Positions 47,887 through 58,722 of a stretch of 64,000 nt of DNA are shown one piece after another. Every line of letters starts with the position of its first letter. The stretch's first letter is position 1. Origin of the DNA: Chenopodium formosanum (taxonomy: Eukaryota; Streptophyta; Magnoliopsida; Caryophyllales; Amaranthaceae); NCBI GenBank assembly GCA_024500155.1, contig CM044858.1, positions 1,550,001 to 1,614,000 on the forward strand. Direction: 5' to 3'. The notes under the pieces were generated by a model, which saw only the letters and a program-made list of their open reading frames with translations, was not told the DNA's origin and searched no databases. The translations under genes were made by a program, and so were the position numbers.

Positions 47887-49622
47887 ATGGCTGAACAATC
47901 CAACTTTCTGGCTGAAAAAAGGTCCTCTATATCTTCTCTATGTTGATTACATTGGCTAATAAATTATTCTTTTATCTGGGTTTAATTTATATTATGAATT
48001 TGTTTGTGAAATATGCAGATATGCAGTGGTAACTGGAGCAAACAAAGGAATAGGGCTAGAAATATGCAGACAACTTGCTTCCCAAGGAGTTGTTGTACTT
48101 CTAACATCAAGAGATGGGAAGAAAGGATTAGAAGCCCTTAATGATCTCATTAAATCCGGAATTAGCGCCGATAATCTTCTTTATCATCAACTTGATGTTA
48201 CTGATGCCATGAGTATTGCTACTCTTACTGGTTTCATCAACTCCAAATTTGGCAAGCTTGATATACTGGTACTATTCACTTAATTACTTGGTTATGTTAA
48301 TTTCAATACGTTTTTCAACTATTTAGGATAAGGTTGCGTACATCTGATCTCTATAGACCTTGTAAGTCGATGGAAATTGATTTTGGCACACCCTTTATTG
48401 ATTTTGGCACACTCCTATGTGAGAAGAGCATAAAAAACTGTGCTCTCACATAAGGGTGCGCCAAAATCAATTGGGGGTGTACCAAAATCATTTCCCGTCA
48501 ATGTATGCTCTTTTTATTTGTTTTGTGAATTGATTGAGGTAACTCAGTAATTAATTAGATTAATTATATTAGTACGAAGTTTTATTGTTGGATAATGAAA
48601 ACCTTTGGGATTTGTAGGTGAACAATGCTGGGATTAATGGAATTAAGGCTGACTTTGATGCTTTAAAAGCAGCAGGTTTTGGCACTGTAAGTTTTCTGTG
48701 ACATAGTAATTTTTTCTAGGTTTCCGAATGGATTAGGGATTCAATAACACCACTTTCCTGTGAAAGATCAAGTTTTGGAAATGATTGTCTCAAACTAACT
48801 TATTGTAAGACACGAGTACGTGTAACTAAATGTAACCCTTGAAAAAGTAAATAAACGTCGAAATTGAAAATTACCCTGTTCTCACAATAAGTTGTGTAAG
48901 ACCATCTCATACAAGACTTTCCCACCGATAAAAAAAATTCCCTAGATTTTGATAACCGAAGTATATTGTAATAATGTAGCCAGGAGCAAAGTTCAATTAT
49001 GCTGAGATGATGACACAGACGTATGAACTCGCAAAAGATTGCTTAGAAACTAACTACTATGGAGTAAAGAGAACGATTGAAGCTCTGCTTCCTCTCCTCG
49101 AGTTATCAGACTCACCAAGGATCATCAATGTTTCCTCTGCTATGGGGAAGTTAAAGGTATAAATTTCTTTTTTGCATATAAAACATCATCTGCTGAGAAA
49201 AATACTCACTGATAAACTCGTACTTTTCTTTTTTCACTCAGAATATACCAAATGAGAGAATCAAAGGAGTCCTAGGTGATGCTGATAACCTCACAGAAGA
49301 ACTAGTAGACGATATTCTGAACGAGTTACTGAGAGACTTTAAGGACGGTACATTCAAAGAGAAAGGCTGGCCTTCTACAATGGCAGCCTATATAGTGTCA
49401 AAGGCGGCTTTGAATGCATATACAAGAATATTGGCCAAGAAAAACCCATCAATTATCATCAATTGTGTTTGTCCTGGCTATGTTAAGACAGATATCAACG
49501 GAAACATGGGACATTTGACAGTTGAAGAAGGGGCCGCGACCCCTGTGAGATTAGCATTGGTGCCTCATGGTTCGCCTTCTGGTCTTTTCTTTGTAAGAAA
49601 TGAAGTTTCTTCGTATGAATAA
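47887..49622 (+). CDS. Short-chain dehydrogenase/reductase, neomenthol-dehydrogenase-like (copy 1)
   Basis: NADPH-dependent SDR of the plant group that includes neomenthol dehydrogenase and salutaridine reductase; the substrate cannot be read from sequence. Exons are 47887-47921, 48019-48268, 48618-48686, 48980-49156 and 49242-49622 (TAA), 303 residues. Cofactor motif TGANKGIG is at 17-24, NNAG at 97-100, catalytic Ser in NVSS at 168-171 and YIVSK at 227-231. The insert between the Ser and Tyr boxes (about residues 178-222) is the extended loop typical of this subgroup. The C terminus VSSYE has no signal. It forms a tandem pair with the next gene, with the same exon structure. Intron 2 has gained a 125-bp foldback MITE absent from the other copy. 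Confidence 0.92.
48372..48496. mobile_element. 125-bp foldback MITE in SDR1 intron 2
   Basis: Inverted ends are GGAAATTGATTTTGGCACAC and, from the other end reverse-complemented, GGGAAATGATTTTGGTACAC. A second nested copy of the ATTGATTTTGGCACAC word lies inside. It is flanked by GTCGAT and GTCAAT. The matching SDR2 intron reads GAGTCAATGTATG without the insert, giving the empty site. A short imperfect duplication of 6-8 bp suggests hAT or Mutator type. Confidence 0.85.
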
Positions 49623-50441
49623 AATGAATTACATGTTCTCGTTCAAACCGATTTCAGATCAAGTGTTAGTTACCACTTGAACTCATTGATCACACTAGTG
49701 TCTAGTAGTACAAATGTGTATGTAGGCTACAACACGTGTATGAATAATTACATGACTTATTACTCGAATATGACCTGGATCAAGATCACAAACTTGAATT
49801 GAAATCTACCTTTTGTTACCTGTAATCGAAATTCAAAAGCAATAGAAATTAAATTTATTGAGTAAAGTTGTTTTGTAACTTTTGTTTGTCTATGCTTTTC
49901 TTTTATTCCTTCTCTTATTACAAGCATATGTTTTGTGAGCACTATATCTCTTCTTGATTTGGTAGGTAATAGTGTAATACTAAAAAAATCCGTACCAAAA
50001 AAAAAAAATATCCCCAATTGTTTGACTTCTTGATTATTATATATTTATTTGTTTTATATGGAAAGAAGAAGAACTTTGATCAGATTTAAATCAAAATTTC
50101 AATTTCACCATAGATAACATCAACATAATTGTATACAACTGGTGTATTGTATACAACGTTTATTATTATCCAAAATCAAGAACTTTATGCGATATAAAAA
50201 CTTTATGAATACTACAATTAGCAAAAGTTGACCCACAACTATTTAGTATATGTATATCGGTATAATAAAAAAATGGCGTATTGATTAAGCACGTTGTAGA
50301 AAAAGATAGAAAGAATCTATATTATTAACATAATTATTGGCCCTCCAATGATCCAATCTCCAAAAAATACCTAACATCAGGAATAACACTTATAATAAGA
50401 GACCCAACACAGCAACATTATCCTGTTCAGGGGGGAAAAAA
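49623..50441 (+). promoter_or_regulatory. Region between SDR1 and SDR2, including SDR2 upstream DNA
   Basis: The first part is the SDR1 3' UTR. From 49751 it matches the DNA upstream of SDR1 (41959 onward), so this is the duplication junction and then the SDR2 promoter region. The last 100 bp (TATTGGCCC..., CCTGTTCAGG) match the SDR1 proximal 5' flank. Unlike the SDR1 side, it has no satellite array and no MITE. Confidence 0.6.
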
Positions 50442-51973
50442 ATGGCTGAATCATTCAACTTTTTTGCTGAAAAAAGGTCTTCAAAATTTTTTCTCTGTTG
50501 ATTACATTTGCTAATGAATCATTTATCTAGATTTATATTCCGGGTTTATTGTTGATTATGCAGATATGCAGTGGTAACAGGAGCAAACAAAGGAATAGGG
50601 CTAGAAATATGCAAACAGCTTGCTTCTCAAGGAGTGGTGGTACTTCTATCTTCAAGAGATGGAAAGAAAGGATTAGAAGCCCTTAATGATCTCATTAAAT
50701 CCGGAATTAGCGCCGATAATCTTCTTTATCATCAACTTGATGTTACTGATACCATCAGTATTGCTACTCTTACTGGTTTCATCAACTCCAAATTTGGCAA
50801 GCTTGATATACTGGTACCATTGACTTATTACTTGTTTATGTTAATTTTATGATAAGGTTGCGTACATCTGATCTCTATAGACCCTGTGAGTCAATGTATG
50901 TGTGCTCTTTTTGATTGTTTTGAGAAACTGAAAGAGGTAATTCAGTAATTAATTAGCACAAATAATGCTACATATGAGTATTTGTAGTATTATTAGATCG
51001 AATATATTATTAGAACGAGTTGTTTTTGTTGGATAATGAAAACCTTGGGCATTTGTAGGTGAACAATGCTGGGATTGGTGGACTTAAGGCTGACTATGAT
51101 GCTTTAAAAGCAGCAGGTTTTGGCACTGTAAGTATTCTCTGAGCGAGTAATTTTCTTTGTTTCCGAGCAGATGATGATTTTTATTTGTTCAATGTAATCT
51201 CTAAAGTGACAATTAAATCATGTAATACTATTTCACACAAGACTTTGTTCCTGATAACATAATGTCTTTGAAAGTCTGTTTATGCACGGGGTAATGTTTA
51301 TGATAATCGATACTGAAATAATGTAGTCATCACAAGTACCGGACAATATTGCTGAGATGATGACAGAGACTTATGAGCTTGCAAAAGAATGCTTGGAAAC
51401 AAACTATTATGGAGTAAAGAGAACTACTGAAGCTCTGCTTCCTCTCCTCGAGTTATCGGACTCACCAAGGATTGTCAATGTTTCCTCTGCTGCAGGGAAG
51501 TTGAAGGTACATACTCGCATTTCCCTTTATATGTATAGAATCTCATCTTCTGAGGAATGTATCATCTTTTATACTATTTCATTTCCTCACAGAATATACC
51601 AAATGAGAGAATCAAACAAATCCTAGGCGATTCTGAGAGCCTTACAGAAGAAAGAGTAGACGATATTCTGAACGAGTTGTTGACAGACTTTAAAGATGGT
51701 TCATTAAAAGAGAAGGGCTGGCCTTCTTATATGACAGCCTATATAGTGTCAAAGGCAGCTTTGAATGCATATACACAAATATTGGCCAACAATTACCCGT
51801 CAATCATCATCAACTGTGTTTGCCCTGGCTTTGTTAGGACAGATATCAATGGAAACTTGGGATATTTAACAGTTGAAGAAGGGGGCGCGAGTCCAGTGAG
51901 ATTAGCATTGCTTCCCCATGGTTCACCTTCTGGTATTTTCTTTTTAAGAAATGAAGTTTCTTCATATGAATAA
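50442..51973 (+). CDS. Short-chain dehydrogenase/reductase, neomenthol-dehydrogenase-like (copy 2)
   Basis: Tandem paralogue of the preceding SDR. Exons are 50442-50476, 50564-50813, 51059-51127, 51327-51506 and 51593-51973 (TAA), 304 residues. Cofactor motif TGANKGIG, NNAG, NVSS and YIVSK (Y228/K232) are all intact, so it should be active. The encoded second exon is nearly identical to copy 1. Differences concentrate at the start of exon 4 (SSQVPDNIAEMM here, PGAKFNYAEMM in copy 1, one codon shorter) and in the loop before the catalytic Tyr (TDFKDGSLKEKGWPSYMTAY), which in this family borders the substrate pocket. This hints at different substrate preference, an inference only. It converges on the taspase gene. 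Confidence 0.92.
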
Positions 51974-52289
51974 AAGGAATTACATATTCAAACCAATTTC
52001 TGAACAGATGATTGTAACCACTGGAATTCATCACTAGTACAAAAATGGATGTAAACCATAACAAATGTATGAATATTTTACAATACATATCTACAAGTTT
52101 TCCATTCAAGCTTATCCCACAACAGCTTTTGGCATCTGTCTTGTAACTTTCTGATATCTGCTTGTAATTTTGTCTGACTGCAAACATAACAGTATATAGA
52201 GCTGAAACTTTAACCAAATATTGCAGTCACAGATTACCGAAGAGAGTGTAAAAAAATGATGACTGCTTTAAAAAAAAAAAAAAGAAACT

Positions 52290-55200
52290 TCAGCTTCCAA
52301 TTGTAACATTGATTTTGGCTTCAAAGTGGTCTATCCCTTTCATGGTCTGCAGTTTCTTGTTCCGTAAAATTGAAACCTGCAGAAAGCAAATTATGAAGTA
52401 AATTTTGCAAGAACCTACATGAACCTATTATGATGTAAAAATGCTACGTAGCACTTTTCATTTCTTGCCAATGATGGATATTTGAACCCTGTCATTAACA
52501 AGATAATAACCATGAAGCAAGTAACTGCTTTGAACAATGGCAGATCATTGGTCAAGGGTTGATAACAAGTAGACAGTCCGACTATAGAAAAATTATCACT
52601 ATAAGGATAGTATATCTATAATCTCGTCGGGTGGTCGGGTGAAAAAATGATACACGGAAGCCAAATATAAAGGTTATACACGAAATCGGAGCATCCCGGG
52701 GTCATATAATACGGTTCCAGACCATATATGACCATTATTTGGCTACGTAAAGACCCTGTGAAAGCTTATAGCCAAAACAAGAAGCGTGTACCAAAACGGG
52801 TAAAGTGGATGCTTAAAGGAAAATTGGATGGTTCCACCCACCCAATTGGATTGCCGGAAGACATTAAGGACCATGGTAAACATTTGAGCAATTTTTATTT
52901 TCGTGCCAAAAAAACCCGAAAAATTACAAAATTGAAGGCTAATATCCACAATTTTTGAGCAATTTTGGAAGTTTCGGCATACGATATCGGAAAGTCTTGA
53001 GATACTAGGGAATACATCTCAAGGTCATACAATGCCGTTTGAAACCATATATGATCATTAAATGTTATCATAAACGTCCTAGATAGGCTTGAGTTTATAA
53101 ATCGGTGCAAGTTGAGGACGGGTAAATTGACCGTTTAAAGGAAAATTGGATGGTTCTACCCACCCAACTAGACTCCCAGAAGGTATTAGGGACCATGTTA
53201 AACATCTCGGTAATTTTTATTTTAGAGCCAAAAAAACTCGAAAAATTCCAAAATAGAAGGCTATTGGGCAATTTTGGAGGTTTCGAGACTCGGTGTCAAA
53301 AATTGGATGGTTCTACCCACCCATCCACGTTTTTTGGGCAATTTTAGAGGTTTCAAGACTTGGTGTCAAAAACCCTTGAGATACCAGGGAATACATCTTG
53401 GGATCATATAATGTTGTTTGGAACCACATTAAATATTGTCAAAAACGTCCTAGGTAAGCTTGAGTTTATGAAATCGTGCAAGTTGTTGACGAGTAAATTG
53501 ACCGTTCAAAAGCATATTGGATGGTTTTACCCACTCAATTGGACTCCCAGAGGGTATTAGGGACCATGGTAAACATCTCGGCAATTTTTAATTTTGTGCC
53601 AAAAAAACTTGAAAAATTCCAAAATTGAAGCCTATAAACAACGTTTTTGAGCAATTTTGGAGGTTTCGGGATTTGGTGTAGAAAAGCCTTGAGATGCTAG
53701 GGAATACATTTTCGGGGTCATATAATTCCGTTTAGAACCATATATGATCATTAAATGTTGTCATAAACGTCCAGGTAGACTTGAGTTAATGAAATTGATG
53801 CAAGTTGGTAACGGATAATTTTACTGTTTTAAAGCAAATTGGATGGTTTTACCCACCCAATTAGACTCCTGGAAGGTATTAGGGATCATGGTAAACATCT
53901 CGTTAATTTTTTTTTTTAGCCAAAAAAGCACGAAAAATTCCAAAATTGAAGGCTATTATCTACGTTTTTTGAGCAATTTTAGAGGTTTCGGGACTTAGTG
54001 TCGAAAAGCCTTGAGATGTTAGGGAATACATCTCGGGATCAAATAATGTCGTTTGGAACCATATATGATCATTAAATGTTGTCATAAACGTCCAAGGTAG
54101 ACTTGAGTTAATGAAATCGATGCAAATTTTTAACGGGTAAATTGACCGTTTAAAGGCAAATTGGAAGGTACTACCCACCTAATTAGACTCCCGGAGGGTA
54201 TTAGGGATCATGTTAAACATCTCGGTAATTTTTATTTTTGGGCCAAAAAAACTCGAAAAATTCCAAAATTGAAGACTGTTATCCACGTTTTTTGAGTAAT
54301 TTTGGAGATTTCGAGACTCGGTGTCAAAAAGGCTTGAGATACCAGGGAATACATCTTGGGATCATATAATGTCGTTTGGAACCATATATGATCATTAAAT
54401 GTTGTCAAAAACGTCCTAGGTAGGTTTGAGTTTATGAAATCGGCGCAAGTTGTTAACGGGTAAATTGACTGTTCAAAGGCATATTGGATTATTTTACCCC
54501 TCAATTGGACTCCCGGAGGATATTAGGGACCATGGTAAACAACTCGGCAATTTTTATTTTTGGGCCAAAAAAACTAAAAATTCCAAAATTAAAGGCTATT
54601 AACCACGTTTTTTGAGCAATTTTGGTGGTTTCGGGACTCGGTGTCGAAAAGCCATTAGATGCTAGGGAATACATCTAAAGATCATATAATGCCGTATGGA
54701 ACCATATATGATCATTAAATGTTGTCATAAACGTCTTAGGTAGACTTGAGTTAATGAAATATATGCAAGTTGTTAACGGGTAAATTGATTGTTCAAAAGC
54801 ATATTGAATGGTTTTACCCACTCAATTGGACTTCAACAGGATATTAAGGACCATGGTAAACATTTCGACAATTTTTATTTTCGTGCCTAAAAAACTCGAA
54901 AAATTCCAAAATTGAAGGCAATTAACCACGTTTTTTGATCAATTTTGGAGGTTTTGAGACTCGGTGTCAAAAATCCTCGAGATGCTAAGGAATACATCTC
55001 GGGATCATATAATGCCGTTTGGAACCATATATGATCATTAAATGTTGTCTTAAACGTCTTAGGTAGACTTGAGTTAATGAACTTGATGCAAGTTGTTAAC
55101 GGGTAATTTTACCGTTTAAAAGCAAATTGGATGGTTCTACCCAATTAGACTCCTAGAGGGTATAAGTGACCATGTTAATCATCTCAGTAATTTTTATTTT

Positions 55201-58200
55201 TGGGCCAAAAAAACTAAAAAATTTCGAAATTGAAGGCTATTAACCACGTTTTTTGAGCAATTTTGGAGATTTCGAGACTCGGTGTCCAAAAGCCTTGAGA
55301 TGCTAGGTAATACATCTAAAGATCATATAATGCCGTTTGGAACCATATATGATCATTAAATGTTGTCTTAAACGTCTTAGGTAGACTTGAGTTAATGAAA
55401 TATATGCAAGTTGTTAACAGGTAAATTGATTGTTCAAAAGCATATTGAATGGTTTTACCCACTCAATTGGACTCCTGGAGGGTATTAGGGACTATGGTAA
55501 ACATCTCGGCAATTTTTTTTTAGGCAAAAAAAACTCGAAAAATTCCAAAATTGAAGGCTATTAACCACGTTTTTTAAGCAATTTTTGAGGTTTCGGGACT
55601 TGGTGTCGAAAAGCCTTGAGATGCTAGGGAATACATCTCGAGATCATATAATTCCGTTTGGAACCATATATGATCATTAAATGTTGTCAAAAACGTCCTA
55701 GGTAGACTTGAGTTAATGAAATTGATGCAGGTTGTTAACGGGTAATTTTACCGTTTAAAGGCAAATTGGATGGTTCTACCCACCCAATTAGACTTCTACA
55801 AGGTATTAGGGATCATAGTAAACATCTCGGTAATTTTTATTTTTGGGCCAAAAAAGTTCGAAAATTCCAAATTTTTAGGCTATTATCTACGTTTTTTGAG
55901 CAATTTTGGAGGTTTCGGGACTTGGTGTCGAAAAGCCTTGAGATGGTGTGGAATATATATCGGGATCATATAATGCCGTTTGGAACCATATATTATCATT
56001 AAATGTTGTCATAAACGTCCTAGGTAGACTTGAGTTAATGAAATCGATGCAAGTTATTAACGGGTAAATTGACCGTTTAAAGGCAAATTGGATGATTCTA
56101 CCCTCCCAATTAGACTCCTAGAGGGTATTAGAGACCATGTTAATCATGCCGGTAATTTTTATTTTTTGCCATAAAAACTCGAAAATTTCCAAAATTGAAG
56201 GCTATTATCCACGTTTTTTGAGCAATTTTAGAGGTTCCGGAACTATGTGTCAAAAAGCCTTGAGATACCAGTGTATACATCTTGGGATCATATAATGTTG
56301 TTTGGAACCATATATGATCATTAAATGTTGTCATAAACGTCTTATATAAGCTTGAGTTTATGAAATCGTGCAAGTTGTTAACGAGTAAATTGACCATTCA
56401 AAAGAATATTGGATGGTTTTACCCACTCAATTCGACTCCTGGAGGATATTAGGGACCATGGTAAACATCTCGGCAATTTTTTTTTAGGCCAAAAAAACTC
56501 GAAAAATTCAAAAATTGAAGGCTATTAACCACGTTTTTTGAGCAACTTTGGAGGTTTCAAGACTTGGTGTTGAAAAGTCTTGAGATGCTAGGGAATACAT
56601 CTCGGGATCATATAATTCCGTTTGGAACCATATATGATCATTAAATGTTGTCATAAACGTCCTAGGCAGACTTGAGTTAATGAAATTGATGCAAGTTGTT
56701 AACGGGTAATTTTACCGTTTAAAGGCAAATTGGATGGTTCTACCCACCCAATTAGACTCCTGGAAGGTATTAGGGATCATGGTAAACATCTCGGTAATTT
56801 TTATTTTTGGGCCAAAAAAACTCGAAAAATTCCAAAATTGAAGACTATTATCCACGATTTTTGAGCAATTTTGGAGGTTTCGGACTCGGTGTCAAAAAGG
56901 CTTGAGATACCAGGGAATACATCTTGCGATCATATAATGTCGTTTGGAACCATATATAATCATTAAATGTTGTCATAAACGTCCTAGGTAGGTTTGAGTT
57001 TATGAAATCGGCGCAAGTTGTTAACGGGTAAATTGACCGTTCAAAGGCATATTGGATGATTTTACCCACTGAATTGGACTCCCGGAGGACATTAGGGACC
57101 ATGGTAAACATCTCGACAATTTTTATTTTTGGGCCAAAAAACTCGAAAAATTCCAAAATTGAAGGCTATTATCCACGCTTCTTGAACAATTTTTAAAGTT
57201 GTGAGACCCGGTGTCGAAAAGTCTTTAGATACTAGGGGATGTATTTCGAGGTCATATAATGTCTTTTGGAACCATATATGATTATTAAATGTTGTCATAA
57301 ACGTCCGAGGTAGGCTTGAGTTTATGAAATCGGTGCAAGTTGTTAACGGGTAAATTGACCGTTCAAAGACATATTGGATGGTTACCCACACAAATGGATT
57401 CCCGGGGTGTATTAGGGTCCATGGTAAGCATCTCGGAAAAATTTTTTCAGGGTCAAAAAAAGTGGAAAATTGTCCAATCGGCTATAATACACGATTTTGG
57501 GTCCATTTTTGACATTTTTTCAAAAGATAAATTGTATCCGTGGGGTGACTCCTGGGGTCATATATGAAGGTTTGAAACCATAAGACACCGATAAAGATGT
57601 CTATAAGCGTATAAGGTACCAAGAGTGAGTTTTGACTCTATTTTGAAAATCATGAAGCATAATGATGTCATATAAGTGTAATAATGTGATGTAACTTAAT
57701 TATAATGATGTCATAAAAGTACATTGAAGTGATGTGGCTTGACTATAATGATATCATATTAATATAATGATATCATGGAAGTATATTGAAGTGATGTGAC
57801 TTGACTATAATGATGTCATATTATGTAATCATATTTATAAGAGAAATTCTACGTGATAAGCCTCAATTTTTGCAACTTCTAGTTGGTAACCCTCCCTTTT
57901 TTAATTTCATAAAATCACCCTAATAAAAAATTTATTCCACCTTATAACCTAAATGAAATGTTTTAACTTAAACTTTAGGTTAGAAAACTAACTATGGTTA
58001 GAATTTTTGTTAAAAAAACACCTCTTCTCTCCATTATTCCCCCACCGCAGCCACTAGCAACCTTGTCTCTCAACAGCAACAATTACAACACTATTGCAGC
58101 CTCTAGTGGTGGAACTTCGAAGCGCAGTGTTGGAGGCGGGCTAATGGGCGGTGCTCAAACAAGTTTTGATTGAGTTTGATCGAAAATGGTAGTGGTTCAA

Positions 58201-58685
58201 TTTTTGTGGGTCTTAAAAATTTCAAGGAAAACAAACAAAGATGGTGGCTGACGGCGAGCTTTCAAACATGGGCTTGAGGCTGCTACTCGGATAACCTTAG
58301 TAATTCTAGAGCTAATATGTGCAACAAACCCTGACTTCTGGAAGGGATGCATTAATTAGATAAAAGGTAAACCCGGGCTCTAGACAATCAAGAATCAACT
58401 ATCAATGTACTGAAATCCAGGCAAAGGTAGAAAACAAGTAGCTCACCCAAACACCCCAATCCCAGGCCCTGCCCTTGGATTAAATGAAGAATATGTGATA
58501 TAGGTGAAGCCATGAAGCAATTACACAACACAACAACCAAAACTGAAATGGGCTATATCAAAGTAGCAGATGGAAGGATCAATCAAACACTACACAATAG
58601 GTTACACTAACCTATCAGAGAAATTTGCATCACATTTAAATGCGGCATTATAATGGAAAATTATGCATAAGCAGTTGTATGCCAT

Positions 58686-58722
<37 letters not shown>

